A stretch of DNA of 64,000 nt from Sesamum alatum (GCA_034509735.1 JACGWO010000001.1:12850854-12914853); one strand, 5' to 3'; shown: positions 25,736-38,202, counted from the first letter of the stretch. Notes: generated by a model from the sequence alone, not told the origin. Translations and numbers: made by a program.

Positions 25736-26301
25736 AAAAATTTCATATATATATATATATTTCAAAATTCGTTACTATTATTTTATTAAACAATAACTCC
25801 CAAGCATTACTTTTAAAAAATAATACTTTTAGATACAAAAATTGTTCTTTTAAACGTTTTAGTATGAAATTTTACATTTTGACTTATATTTAATCATACA
25901 ATATGAAAATCATTAACATAAGATTTTAATTTTTAACAAAACAAAACACAACAAAATATAACCATGATTTAAGTGCAAGTTATGGTGAATTTATGATTAC
26001 ACTGACAGAAGAGTAAAGCCATTTTATACAATTTGATCATCTCATGGGCTCTTCCCAGAACAGCCAGAAAAGAAAAGGGAAATCAATGGTCATCGATCAT
26101 GTTCAGATGACAGCCATGAGATTGATAATCATATTGGATTAATAAACAAGAATCATCAATTAGTCCTCATCAAAGAGAGATTGCCGTTTTCTCAGTTACG
26201 TTTTCATCAAAAGAAAAAAACGCCATTACACAAATGGCGACTATTATGATGCAGTATTTATTCACAGAAAATCTTGCACCACTCAGCCATCATCATCTTC
26301 A

Positions 26302-27880
26302 TCAGGATTGTGACTTTGGAGGGGAGATTTTTAAATCAAGGCCTATGTCCATTCCGTTGTAAGCAATAGGAGCGTACATCCATAGGTCATCAGAGCTCAA
26401 GAGCTGCATATATATAAACAGATAAACGTAAGAGGTCGACGAATCTTAGAATATCAATCCGAATGACTGAAGAACGAACCGTATGAGAGGAAAAATTGCA
26501 ATAGTTTAGGTAAAAGAACATAGTCGTTTTCAAGAATGTTACCTTAATCTGAAGTTGTAAGAACTTTACATACTGAACAGCTTCTTCAAGCATTGTGCTG
26601 ATGTCGACCTATGATGAAAAATGGTTTTCAGGTTACCCTTTCACATGCAGTCGAAGAATATTAAGAATGTAGTTATGTTCAACCGTGCTCGTTATTATTA
26701 CCTTAGTTCCATTAGGGACAAGGTTCTGCAAGATTCTCAGCCTCTCGTTTATTCTTTCTCTTCTTTTCTGCAAGATTGTGGAGAAGATATCGTTATTTAG
26801 ACTTGCATGGATAATGGATTTGACGATCTAAATACTGGTTATTTACAGCCGTAGAAATAGTTATGTACCCTTGCGTAGAGGCTCTGGGGGTCAGTCGCTG
26901 AACCCCTGCTGGCTCGTGTTTTTCCATTTGAGTTGAGAGCTGCACTCCCCTTTGAGCTTGAGCTCGAAGTCACTCCGTTCAATTCATGTGAAGCATTTGA
27001 ATCATCTTCAGAAGAGAAGCTGCTTGAGCTCTGCCTCCGAAGCAACGGGGCATTGTGAGTATTATCATCGTCACCATTGTCATCAAGCTTTGGACATTTC
27101 TTGACTTTCGTGCTTCTCTTGCTCCTTGGGACCTGAGTTTCCATAAAATGAGAATAAGAAATCAGTAACTTGCAATTTCACTGCACCACATGGTAAAATG
27201 CTGGTAAAATAGAATGAGAAGGGTGGAAGTTGACAAGAAAGATTGTCAGTACTTACTTCTGCAGGGGCACGAGATCTTTTCTTCGACTCTGAAGGGCTGC
27301 TGACTTTGTCTTTCTTCACTAGTTCCGGCATTGGCACTGCAAGCTCCGGCCCCAGCTGCACGTCCGTCCCTTGAAAAACATCTTCAGACATGTTTTGGTT
27401 AGACTCAATGCTGTCATTGCTGATATCCTGGTTTAGGAAGTCGTCCCCTTCTGTCATGTTGGTGCTAAGTATATGAATCCGGGAGCTATTGTTCTTACCA
27501 TTCATATAGCAATCCATCGTCATCATATTATTATTAGTCATGAAAACTTGATGAGACACACAAGGATAGTAGCTTTCATGACTGGGATAGGGAAAAAGAA
27601 AACCACTGCTTCCACTATAACTGCTCCCCTGTGAAAAAGAATACATACTAGTATTAGTTTCATCCGACGAGTACATAGCAGTTTCATCAACTACAGCCAT
27701 TTCCTCATTCGACTCATGAGCACGCCAAAATGTAGACGACACAGGGAAGTTTGAACCACTTGGCACCTCATTTGGAAGCGAGCAATTACCAAGCAACTGT
27801 GCCATGAAATCAGCCTCGTCAGAGCACATTCCGTTTAAGGAGTTCCATTCTCCTTCAGAAATTGCTCCGACGTGTTCCAT
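26302..27880 (-). CDS. RSL: RSL-type bHLH transcription factor (class II, RSL2/RSL4-like)
   Basis: Nuclear DNA-binding protein of bHLH subfamily VIIIc; relatives drive root-hair growth. Exons on the minus strand: 27880-27257, 27132-26869, 26767-26702, 26608-26543, 26403-26302; all GT-AG and in phase, giving 373 residues. The N-terminus has E-A-D-F-M-A-Q-L-L, typical of RSL2/3-like proteins. The conserved block begins N-G-K-T-R-A-S-R-G-S-A-T-D-P-Q-S-L-Y-A-R across exon 2, continues as the basic region K-R-R-E-R-I-N-E-R-L-R-I-L in exon 3 and helix 2 in exon 4 (V-D-I-S-T-M-L-E-E-A-V). The last exon carries S-S-D-D-L-W-M-Y-A-P-I-A-Y, the family's C-terminal signature, then a short tail. The DNA-contacting H/N-E-R pattern is in its RSL form (N-E-R). 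No break was seen. Assigning RSL2, RSL3 or RSL4 would need a tree. Confidence 0.93.
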
Positions 27881-27975
27881 TTTCTTGATTTTGGACAGAG
27901 AAGCCGAGGAGAATGTTTTGCTTTTTAACTATCAAACAAAAGCTCGACTTGCTCGATGTTTGGAAATGCAGGACA

Positions 27976-27983
27976 TATTTATA
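27976..27983 (-). promoter_or_regulatory. TATA box of the RSL-type bHLH gene
   Basis: The minus strand reads TATAAATA about 100 bp upstream of the bHLH start codon, a normal distance for a plant TATA box with a short leader. It is the best match in the 150 bp upstream of the start codon. Confidence 0.55.
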
Positions 27984-30900
27984 CTCTTAGCCATAATAAT
28001 AAACTAATAATGTGATTGATTGGTAAGCTATTTAAAAAAAGATATTATCGATAATAATACCAATAATTTATATGCAAACCGGTCCCAGCTCTCTGATACA
28101 AGTAATAAGAATACAAGCTGGGACCATACAACTCACAGAAGACTGAGTTCACAGCAATAATGGGCAAAATTATGCAACCTTTCAGACACTTAAAAAACAC
28201 ATTAAGCACTGAACAGAAATATTGTCCAAATATAATGAGTTCATTATACAAATCCCACTCGTTCGATCAAAGCCATATTTGATTAACTGCCATCAGCTAG
28301 TGTTAATCACAGCACTTTCAAACAGATAATGGAGTTCAGATTCTTCTGGGGTGCGAGTTGGGGGGAAGGAATGACACCTGTCAATCTACGGAACGTGGGG
28401 GTCCTTTTCAAATTATTATTAAACATTTGCAATGATTAATCAAATGAAAATCAACGTCATCTATAGGAAAGGGCGATCGTGGATGTAAGTCTGATATTCT
28501 AAAAAATCTATCTGGAACCATCCAGTAGACATAACCTCTTCCAAGTTGGCTCCTGTCTCCAATCCTCCAAACCTTTGGAAAAGAAAATGTCTAAAGCAGG
28601 CATTGCTTAGCATTTCATCAACTTTTTCATTGCTTTGGACAACATAGTCAGATGAATTAAGACAACAATTACTTAAATTACTAAATGAACCTAGTCATGT
28701 TGCCAACGCTACAATCCAGCACGACTGGTGAATCATGAAAACTCAAAATTAATATAACGCTTACCTAGTTGAACAGGCTGTGAGACATTCCCTTGATCAT
28801 TAATCATTAGCAACTCGTGTAATCATCAATTTCAAGGTTCCGGGACCTAAATAATCTTGAATATCTCTAATGATTGGCTACTATCGATTCTGTTTAACCA
28901 GTTAAAGTTGAAGGGGCCAGGACAGCATCATGGAAAAAAACAAAGAGATATTTCAGATGGGTCCAAGGAGTCTTTAGGCAGTTGTTTTCCTTTTCATACA
29001 GTAGTGTGTGTAAGAAGAGGAAACCCAAATTTATCTAAACTACAAGTGACATCATGGTAATGAAAATTTTCCAAGAGTGAGATTTACAAAAAATTTTACA
29101 TGCTAAAGAACAATACCAACCAGAGCAATCGCACGTTCGCAATGATACGATACTCGTAAATAATCTTTAGGTACTCCCTTTTGACCTCAGTACATCGGCA
29201 CGCGTGATTAGACTATTGCATGCAATATGAAAATGCCATCATTAGTTAATAATTAGGTTATATAATATCCATAGCCAGGCATCTTTATAAAATAAAGAAC
29301 TTTCAGCTCCTTTTGGGATAGAGGGATAAGACACCAAAAAAAGCACAGCATATTATACTATGAGACAAGTTACATGGATAGTGTATAATCTTAAAAATTA
29401 ACTTCTTGATCAGAACACTAAGCGTAAACTTGAGCCGTTGAAAATATATCATATTGACGGAGAGTAGCTTGCAAAGTACTCTTTTCTTAATGTACATTGG
29501 AAAACTATCTATTGCTGCAACTACCTATTCTCGACCAAACACTATATCTAGGATCTTTAATTAACTTAAGACTCAGAGGCAAAGATAAAAAAAAAGACAG
29601 TGAGAACAAAAATATCAGTCCAAATAATAGAATTGGTAAAACAAATATTCTCTTCTATATCCATCTGTTAAAATATTAACAACAGTATAGTTTATTGAAG
29701 ATTGTAGTTACTACTTTCTGCAAATCTATCTTAAATATTAGTAACAGATTGGCATGAGCTGTAAAACATGATAAGATAAAATATTTCAAGGGGAAAGATT
29801 TGTCAAAAACAAATGGTTTACTTATTGTCCATATAGAAGGAAAACAAAACTCTCTTTTTCACCATTTTACTCTTAAACAAGGGAGCATAACAACAACTGT
29901 ACATGCAGTTGCATCAACACGTATACGCACTATATCAAGTTGACCTAAAGAGATTTAATTTCAATGTAGATATCCCGATGCAGTATCTCCGTGGGAGCAT
30001 ATATATATAGGTTCCACAAGCACCATGCTGACACATATACCTTCTTACAGCGTAAAATCCTATAGAGCGCTTATAATATAGGGATTCTAACTGGTGACAT
30101 ATATACGATCTTATAGCAAAAAACAGGCCATGTGATTCTGCATCTACATTCCATTATGCTTTTACCTCCACAAACATTGTATTTTAGAATGTGAACAAGT
30201 TCGTAACGAATCTCTTCAACTAAGATTATTTAAGGCTGTCTGAATTCTCCTGTTCACATCGGTGTAGCGTGTACTTATATATATGTATATGAAACAGTTG
30301 AGGCTCGAATTGTCACTTCGATTAGAGCCGCATAATTCCATCATGCAAAAAGCACTGGCCTGCATACAACTTAAGTCCTTCATCTCCACATAAAACAATG
30401 GCATATTGAGCACCCCATTCGCCAACATAAACAACCAACTCAAACTCCTATATTCAAACATGTTACACCGGTTTGATTGAAATTCTTCAAATTCTTTGTT
30501 TAGGCATTTGAGAATTTTTACAGGAAATCCAACAGAAAACAGAGTGGCCACATCCTAGAATATACCCTTTCACTTGGCCCAATATGTTAGAATCTTGATC
30601 CATCTTGAAAGATTTAAAATTTTCAGACTCAAGTCAATCTAATGAACATTTACTTGTTCCACAACTCAAGAAATAGTAGCCAAAGCATACAAACAAATAA
30701 AAATTCAGTGGGTTTGAAGGACATATTACTATCTTTGGAAGTAGGAACAACTCATCTACATTCCTTAAAAAACATACAGATACAGACGAATATAGTATTG
30801 AAGAAAGACGACCTTCGATCCCACTGAAAAGAAAAAAAAAAAAAAAAAGAGAATGACGATGATGTTTCCCGCCAAAGTGGAGGACCTTTCATGAATATCA

Positions 30901-31180
30901 ATGTCTCAAAAAGGGTTAGATACCTTGAAGAGAGTGTAGGGTCAGTCAAGTTTTGGGGGCAGCCCCAAGATTCCGGCGATGTTCGCGCTTCAAAGTTCAA
31001 ATACGCGTCGAATCACCACCTGACCACCATACATACGGATATCTTCTCTTAATCCCAATTCACTACTTTTTTTCCCCCAATATGAAATTAGCGTAACAAT
31101 CCTCCTAAAATATGATAGAAGATTAAGGACAAAGTATTCAATTTGAATTTTATATCATATGGTTAAAGGATAAGAGGTCC
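27984..31180. other. bHLH upstream region and intergenic DNA
   Basis: Probable promoter of the bHLH gene followed by gene-poor DNA. Open frames at 28857-29060, 30216-30551 and 30752-31000 have no motif, no plausible splice partners and no recognisable family. Poly(A)-like runs lie near 30830-30850. I cannot support a gene here. Confidence 0.5.
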
Positions 31181-31189
31181 ATAATATTT

Positions 31190-32095
31190 AGGGCTTATAA
31201 GTCACATAAACTACTTAATTAATGTAAGCTAACATCGTTAGACGCTACTAAGAAGAGGTGTTAGGGTTTACAAATCATATAAGTTTATTGTTTGAAATCC
31301 ATGTGAGATGCGTGTTAGTATCGTTAATCCCCATATAAAGTGTTTGTGACAAACACATGGTTTGCTCCCCATAAATGATGTCAAATGATCTGCCTTCGAA
31401 AACATGGGGTCAATCAGATTTTCTAGAGCTTATAAGTTAGCACAAGGCGCTTGCGAGTGACGCGAGATGCATGCCAGCATCATCACTGTCTCAAACCAAA
31501 GGTTATGTTCCCATAGACAGTAACAAATAATGTGTCCTTAAAAAGAATGTATGCCAACATTATCGGCTAACCAGATGAGGGACGTGGGACAAACGTATGA
31601 CTGGTCTCATAAATAGTGCCAAATGATTTGTCTTTGAAGAGGATTTCTGCTAGTATGATCGACCAACCATAAAAATGACTAGTTAGAGGTATTAGGCCTT
31701 ATAAGTCGTACAAGCTCCTCAGCTGTAATTAATGTGAGATGTGCTTTTGTATCATCAATCCCCAACGAAAGGTCTCGTTCACGTAGACGACGCCAAAAGA
31801 TGTGTTGTTGAAAAGAACGTGTAGTATCATCAGTTAGCCTGACGAGGAGCTTTACTCACAAGCGGCATAAAACAGACCCATGACTTTGTTTTCACAAACA
31901 ATGCCCAATGATATAGTGTGCAACTCGTTGGATACCCCGTGACATGAGATATATTCGCTTTGGCAAGAGTCTCACTTTGTTTGTTCTTGAAAATTTGTTT
32001 CCTTAAATAGAAAATATCTTAAAATTTATAAGTCGCACAAGCTCATCATTTGCAATTGATACAACATGCGTGTCAACATCAATTATATTGTAATT
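31190..32095. repeat. Degenerate irregular repeat, about five units
   Basis: The words ttataagtc-cacaagct, gtgagatgcgtg and tagtatc-tcaatcccca recur in the same order near 31197, 31270, 31428, 31698 and 32026. Between them, aaatgatgtcaaatgatctg and related phrases recur. Unit length varies (80-330 bp) and divergence is high. No coding capacity is present. Confidence 0.6.
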
Positions 32096-32274
32096 TTCTT
32101 TGGCCGTGATAAAAAAAAGTTTCACACTTGTAAAGTATTCAATTTCCAACGAAATTACTTTTAATATTCAAGTTGTGGCTTTATTATAAAAAGGGTTCAT
32201 GTTTGAATTGATTTGTCCCTCGACTTATTTCATACTATAATTTATTTCACTTAAACTACCCTCCTGTTAGATAT

Positions 32275-32289
32275 CCCCCCCCCCCCCCC
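32275..32289. repeat. Poly(C) run of 15 bases
   Basis: Fifteen consecutive C in otherwise AT-rich DNA. Length may be unreliable in the assembly. Confidence 0.9.
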
Positions 32290-32892
32290 TCTATATTTAT
32301 TAAAAAATAATTATAAACTTGAAAATAAAATTTAAATTATATTATTATTTGAAATTTTATAAGCCACGACTCATTACAACATCATTAAGAATAATAAAAC
32401 ACAAACAATTTTTATTTCAAAGTATAATAACATCAAATCAAGTGGACAAGAAAATATTATGAAAAAAAAAAAACTACTACCCAACAACTAGATCGGAATA
32501 CAAAATATTTAGTTAATAGAGTATTGAGATTTTGCAATTTGGACAAATTAAATCACAGCTGGAAAGTCCAAAATTCTGATTTTAACATAATCTAAAATAT
32601 TGCAAGTTGTCTTTTAAGCATCTAAATTTAGATTCAAATGCTACTGCAAAAAATATTGATAATCCAAGATCATAGGAATTTCACATAGTTAGTGGCCCGA
32701 GTGTTTCCATTTTTTTGTAGCCAGTCGTTGTTGCACGTTGTTTCTGCATGCATATGATAAATAATTTTTTACATTTTAAAATATATTATAAATAAGAATT
32801 AAATATATAAATCAATACATTATGTACGCTTAAAGAAAGAAAGAATTTTTTTTTTTTAAAAGTTGAATAAGTTAGTTATTTTATCAATAAAA

Positions 32893-32998
32893 GGGTATTT
32901 TTGGTATCACAAAAAATGGTGCGACGATGTCATTAACCGTTTTTTTGTGAGTGTGGAAGTCCTTTTCTTTTTTATATTAATATAGATAAAGGCCAGTA
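32893..32998. repeat. End of a dispersed repeat, copy 2
   Basis: Matches bases 1-110 in block order (aaaatggt, gtcattaaccg, tttttgtgag, tttatattaatatagata). See the entry for copy 1. Confidence 0.5.
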
Positions 32999-32999
32999 T

Positions 33000-33980
33000 G
33001 GTCATTTTGATATAACACGAACATATTTATTTTACTAGACAAAATTAAAATCAAAGTTCATATTTAACGCGTATTATTTTTGAAAAATTAGAAAAATGCA
33101 CATAAATTTAGTGGGTCGTAATTTCTAAATGTATCATAAATCCAAAGTATTACACTATTTCACCAACCTAACCCTAATCTGACTTAATTAAATATTTTAC
33201 GTACGAGTACTCTACTGATCAATATTAAATAAGATATTTATATATATTATGAAAAATCCCAATAGTTGAGTCAATGTCAGGCCACTGTATTAAAATAAAA
33301 AGGTTCATGAGACATAAAAAAACATGCATAATGCAGTGATAAATTAAAACAATTTAAAAAGGATAAGGAATGAATAAATTAAAATCTTAGATTTTGGTAA
33401 CATAGACTATGGTAATATAAATATATGAAAATCGGATTTATTTATTTATTTTGTTGTGCTTGTTGGACGTGGAGAATATTCTACAATGGCCTGCACGTTT
33501 GCGTTAAGATTGGACTTCGAATCAGTTGCATTATTACTTCTATCTACTCTTAAAAATATTAATATTTTTTGTCGCATCTGCGCTGATATTATTCTTATTA
33601 TTTTTTTAAATGTATCGATAATTCTAAATCGATCAATATATTAGTATATAATACATTAATATTTTTAAATTAATCAATAAATTCAAAATAAATAATATAC
33701 GTTATTAAAAATTAAATACCTATATCTATAGAACTTGAACTTGTGAGACCTCAACTTCACCACTCAAGCTAGGGATAATTGACTGCATTTGCGTTGATAT
33801 TATTTTAGGGACATGAATTTGAGTACAATTTGAACTCCTCGACTTAAGTGGAAGCCAAATTGATATATTATAACAATTTAAATGTGATTCTTTTTTTATT
33901 TTTTATAAAAGACCATCTGAATAGTGGGACTGTGGGAATATTAATGAAAGAAATCGTCCAGGTATCGATTTTATGTACAT
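33000..33980. other. AT-rich intergenic DNA
   Basis: No gene or repeat structure I can support. The 62-residue open frame at 33456-33644 has no features. Confidence 0.55.
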
Positions 33981-33984
33981 AGGG

Positions 33985-34665
33985 TTAAAAATAAATTAAA
34001 CTACTTGATATTTGATTGAGATCGATCGATAAAATAATTAGTTTGAATCCAATTTATCAAACTTAATAAATCAATCTCGATCAAAAAAATTTGTTTGGTA
34101 AGCTTTCTAAGCTCGGATTGAGCTTGATTAGCGCAACAATAATAAAAGGGTAAAATATTTTTTTGGTCCCGTAAAATTAGGGCATTATTTATTTTGGTAC
34201 CACAATTTAAGTAGGTGGTTGTTTTAGTCCCAAAAAATCATGTGCAAGTTAGGTAGGTGGTTGTTTTAGTCTCCTAAAACACGTTTTTCAGTTTTTTTGG
34301 TCCCAATTGTAGGTGGCTGTTTTAGTCCCATAAAACACGTTTTTCAATATTTTTGGTCCCAAAATGTTATGGGACTGAAAAATGTGTTTTATGGGACTAA
34401 AACAGCCACCTACCTAAATTGTGGTACCAAAATCAAATAATGCCCTAGTTTTAAGGGACCAAAAAAAATATTTTTTTCAATAATAAAATATTCTTAAAAA
34501 CATCAAATTACTCGAGCGTGGTTCATGTTTGATCCAATTAAAACTCGATTAGATTAATAATCAAAATTAAATTCAAATATAATTTTTCATGCTCGATAAC
34601 AATTCAAACAAATTGGAACCATAGTGTGTTCGATTCGCTTCGATACAGCCCTATATGTAGATGAT
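33985..34665. repeat. Dispersed repeat copy A, split by a MITE
   Basis: Flanking blocks aaataaattaaactacttgatattt and onward, then after the MITE aaatattcttaaaaaca-caaa-tactcgag, match the uninterrupted copy at 37085-37440 in the same order and orientation. The shared words include actcgatcgataaaat-like and ataatttttc-tgctcgata-like blocks. It looks like an old non-autonomous transposon family; its ends were not defined. Confidence 0.65.
34148..34477. mobile_element. 330-bp foldback MITE with 11-bp target duplication
   Basis: Long inverted arms: ttttggtccc, agggcatta, ttttggtacca and gtaggtgg-tgttttagtccc on the left are mirrored on the right, so most of the element can fold on itself. Termini are GGGTAAAATATTTTTTTGG and a matching right end. 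The direct repeat caataataaaa flanks it at 34137-34147 and 34478-34488. The size, G-rich start and length of duplication suggest a Mutator-like MITE. It has no coding capacity. Confidence 0.85.
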
Positions 34666-34894
34666 TAATTTTATTCAAGAACCCATGACTAAAAAAATAA
34701 CCCTAGAGTTAGAAGTATAAATAAGTATTATTATATAAATAATTTATGTAGTTCATAAAAATATGCTATGTTAATTGTTAGGCTGTTACTGGACTTGTGG
34801 AGAGTAAGTTCAAGAAAATACAGAGCCCATCAAATGTAAATATCTTTTAAACGTATTATACGTACATGATTAATTTTTACCTCTATATCAATTT

Positions 34895-35172
34895 TTGAGA
34901 TGAAAGCGATGAATTTTATTAATTGAAATAAAGCGGTTACAATCAATTCTGTCAATATCAATAACAAACAGAGACAAATACAATATTCCTATCGACAATA
35001 TCATATGTACTAACATCTTGCTATTACATCAACAAATAACCTACTCTACAGTAAAAACAAATAAACATAATATACAGTAGAAATAAATCATCCCACACAG
35101 GGGATTCGAACCCATGACTTCTAGGATCATGGGGCCTCAGTTTCGCCAACTGAACTAGGCTTCATTGACACG
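34895..35172 (-). mobile_element. tRNA-derived SINE with 13-bp target duplication
   Basis: On the minus strand the head carries an A box TAGTTCAGTTGG (35146-35157) and a B box GGTTCGAATCCC (35101-35112), about 33 bp apart, as in RNA polymerase III promoters. A 150-bp unrelated body follows and the element ends in CTTTCATCTCAAAAA. The direct repeat tctatatcaattt flanks it at 34882-34894 and 35173-35185. This is a full-length SINE of 278 bp, mobilised by a LINE's machinery. Confidence 0.9.
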
Positions 35173-35189
35173 TCTATATCAATTTGTAT

Positions 35190-36200
35190 ATATGAATTTG
35201 TTTATTTATTTAATTTTGTTAGTACTTGATCTATAATCGATTTTACATGTCAGTTCAATGTTTGAATTAATTCATAGCTAACATAACAAATTGTCAGTTA
35301 ATTAAACGCAAAATGCTTCTATTACAGAAGTTATGAAAAATTGCTACAAAATCTCAATTTTGTTATTTAATGCGTTATGATATCAAAAATCAATTAAGTC
35401 AATAAGTTTATATATAAAAACTATTAATTAAATAAATTTAGTGTAATTGTTCATATTTTTGTGGAACTTAGGTCGGATACTTTTCTAACCATAAAATCTT
35501 GACATTGGTAAAAATTGATGAAGGGTGAGGGGAAGTTGGTGAAAATTAATAAAAGGGATAATTACATTGTTTTCTATTAAGGTTCCGTGTAATTATACGT
35601 AGATTTTCGTGATTTGAAAAATTACATCTAGTACATCTGACGTTTATTTCTGTTTAAGAAATAGATCCCTCAATTAGTTAAAAGTCGCCGAATTTGGTGA
35701 TATTATAAGCAAAACATTTGAGTGAAAATACATAATTACTCTCAATTGACTTATTACTGACTTTCCATGTCAAATAAATATTTTTATGATCAAATTACCT
35801 TTATAAATCTTCACACGCTAATGCATGTGAGGAAGTAAATTCTCACCCTTATAAGAGTAGTTTGGTAAGAAAATATTTGTTTGTTCAATAATATATAAGT
35901 CAGTAATGAGTCAATCATGATAGTTATGAAATTATTAAATATTTTTGTTAATATTCACAAAATTCAGTGAATGTTGACTGACAAAAAATCTATTTATTAA
36001 ACAAAAAAAATCAGAAATACTATATATTATTTCCCAAACTACTTAAGAGGCTACGCGTGATTAATCAAACCTTTGGGAGTTGAAGTACAACGCGTGAAAT
36101 AAGTAGTACACTTTTACTTGGCATATGTATATCTTTAAGGAAATTCCACAAGTACTAAAGATTATAGTACTCACCACTCAAATATGGCAAATTCTTTGTC
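35190..36200. other. Intergenic DNA with a possible foldback
   Basis: Partly mirrored words (attgacttattactgact near 35737 and agtcagtaatgagtcaat near 35905) suggest an old foldback element between about 35560 and 36000. Ends and target duplication were not found. No gene. Confidence 0.4.
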
Positions 36201-36211
36201 AATATATAAAT

Positions 36212-36459
36212 GGGTTAAATGCAACTTGTCCCTATATTAATCAAAAAGAGCAATTACCCTATTTGAAAAAATAATTAGCAATTTATCCCTTTGTGTTATT
36301 TAAAATGCAGCAAACAACCCTCTCACAAGGGGTTTTTTGCTCCATTTTTAGGGGATTTTTTGCTCCATTTTTTAAAATACAGGGGGTAAATTACTATTTA
36401 TCACAGGGGTTTTTTTTGCACATTTTGCGTATCACAAGGGGAGTAATTGCATTTTTCCC
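36212..36459. mobile_element. 248-bp MITE with 10-bp target duplication
   Basis: Left end GGGTTAAATGCAACTTGTCC and right end complement GGGAAAAATGCAATTACTCC are inverted relatives. The direct repeat atatataaat flanks it exactly (36202-36211 and 36460-36469). The interior has repeated ggggttttttgctcc words. The 68-residue open frame at 36293-36499 runs over the right end and is not a gene. Confidence 0.8.
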
Positions 36460-36489
36460 ATATATAAATCTCAGCTTAACCATTAACCA

Positions 36490-36620
36490 CTTACGTTAGT
36501 CTAGTAGCTAAGACTGAGGTCATATGAATAAATTTAAGATCCCGAGTTTAAGTCCAATCAAATATATGGATGTTCGTCTAATTTAATGTGAATTTGTAAT
36601 TAGAGCTTTTTTTTTCATTT
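36490..36620 (+). mobile_element. Possible SINE head (tRNA-like)
   Basis: gttagtctagtagctaag followed by gatcccgagtttaagtcc gives degenerate A-box and B-box-like words at SINE-like spacing on the plus strand. A T-rich tail follows near 36607. No target duplication was found, so this is tentative. Confidence 0.35.
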
Positions 36621-37084
36621 GGTTTAATTTATAGTTAGTACATAGAGCAATAAATAGAGACTTGAGTTTCATAGGATTTGACAAAACCATTAATAGATCT
36701 TCTTGTATTTCATACGATATTTTAAAATTTATAAAGTATCGGAATTTTATTTTATAATTAATATCGAGTGTTTGGATAATATGAAATTATGAATATATAA
36801 AATATATATTTAATTTCTTGAATGATCATTTTCAGTGAGCTGTAATTATATTGGTAGCTCCTCAGACACTAAGGAGGCAAATATTGCCAGCTTTTCATGA
36901 ATTAATCTTCGTACAATACATTTTTTTTAACATAATCTTCGTATAATACTATTGAGTTTAATGTTGTTTCATATAATGAAACACGATGGTTATGATGATG
37001 ATGAATTCGCATCGTATCTGACGATGAATCTGGAGAAATATCTTCCCACATAATAAGCTCAATTAATCTAGCAGAAAATATAAG
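36621..37084. other. AT-rich intergenic DNA
   Basis: No gene or repeat structure I can support. Confidence 0.5.
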
Positions 37085-37440
37085 TATTGATTGAAAAATA
37101 AATCAAACTACATGATATTTATTTGAACTCGATCGATAAAATTAAAGATGTTTTGATTCAATTCATTAAACTTAACAAACCAAGTTTGAACATATTTTTC
37201 ATCAATTAAGCTTTCAAGTTTGACTCGAACTCGATTTGATTAATGAAAAAAATAATAAAATATGCTTAAAAATAACAAACTACTCGAGTTTGGCTTGTGT
37301 TCGAGTCAATTAATAAAATCTGTTTGAACTCATTTTGATCAATAACCAAGCTAAACTCAAAAATAATTTTTCGAGAACGATAATCATTTGAATAATAATA
37401 TGTTCAGTAGTGCGACTTGATTTGTTTACATTCCTAAATA
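37085..37440. repeat. Dispersed repeat copy B, uninterrupted
   Basis: Matches 33985-34665 without the MITE. At the MITE site it reads aaaaaataataaaatatgct, equivalent to one copy of the duplicated caataataaaa target, so it serves as an empty-site reference. Confidence 0.65.
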
Positions 37441-37823
37441 AAAGGAAAAAAGAAAACTGAAACTAGAAAAGAATTCAGAAAATGAATTGATTAGATGAAT
37501 ACAGGTTGGAACAAGATTTTGGAAACATTCAATTAAATATAAAATTGGTAATTTATAAAATCACAGTTGTTACAATGGGACTCTTCGTGTTGTTGTAATG
37601 ATACTGCTTAAATAATATTTTTATATGAATCTCCAATCTATTTTAGGAAAATAATTGACACAATCAATGCAGTAAAGGGACAATGAATGACTCAATAATG
37701 ATGTCTTATTCTTGTGAAATATAGATTATGGATCCAAGTTCTAAAAAGAAGTTAGAAAATCAATTTTGATCATCATTTGAAACAGAAAAACACAAACAAT
37801 GACGCAACTGACAAAATAGTAAA

Positions 37824-38168
37824 TGATGGAGATAGAATGCAATTTTATTAACATATCCTCGAATATATGAAGATTTACCGAAATGTTATTGGATGCGATT
37901 ATAGTTAGTAGTTAGTGGGGTGAAGCTAAATTACCAAGACGTCCCTGAAGATTAGATGATAGCCGTTATATTAGAGGTGGTTGGAGGGTAAAATAGTCTT
38001 TATACCCCTCCTCATTTGCTATAAATAGGCCATCAAATTCAATGTAAAAGGACTTGATTCTTAATTTGAGAAATCAATTCTTGAGAAGAATTCTCAAGTT
38101 TCTTGACTCGCGACGTCGTTTTGTGTAATTGTGCTTTGATCGCACGCTTCCCGATTTTCACCCCATCA
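37824..38168 (+). repeat. 5' LTR of the Gypsy element
   Basis: 345 bp, TGATGG...CCCATCA. It contains a TATA box (ctataaatag, 38019-38028), which should start the element's transcript near 38050-38060. Confidence 0.93.
38019..38028 (+). promoter_or_regulatory. TATA box in the Gypsy 5' LTR
   Basis: CTATAAATAG, 140 bp before the LTR end. The 3' LTR lacks the corresponding 36 bp. Confidence 0.7.
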
Positions 38169-38170
38169 GC

Positions 38171-38190
38171 TTGGCGCCGTCTGTGGGAAC
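38171..38190 (+). other. Primer binding site of the Gypsy element
   Basis: TTGGCGCCGTCTGTGGGAAC begins two bases after the 5' LTR. TGGCGCCGT is the usual start of the primer site in Tat and Athila elements, thought to pair with tRNA-Asp; the match weakens after that. Confidence 0.75.
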
Positions 38191-38202
38191 CTAATCAGAG
38201 CA

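Noticed and set aside
30216..30551. A 111-residue minus-strand gene
   Set aside because: No motif, no plausible exon partners and low-complexity surroundings.
35101..35157. A tRNA gene on the minus strand
   Set aside because: A and B boxes are present but the cloverleaf does not close and the sequence is the head of a SINE with its own target duplication.
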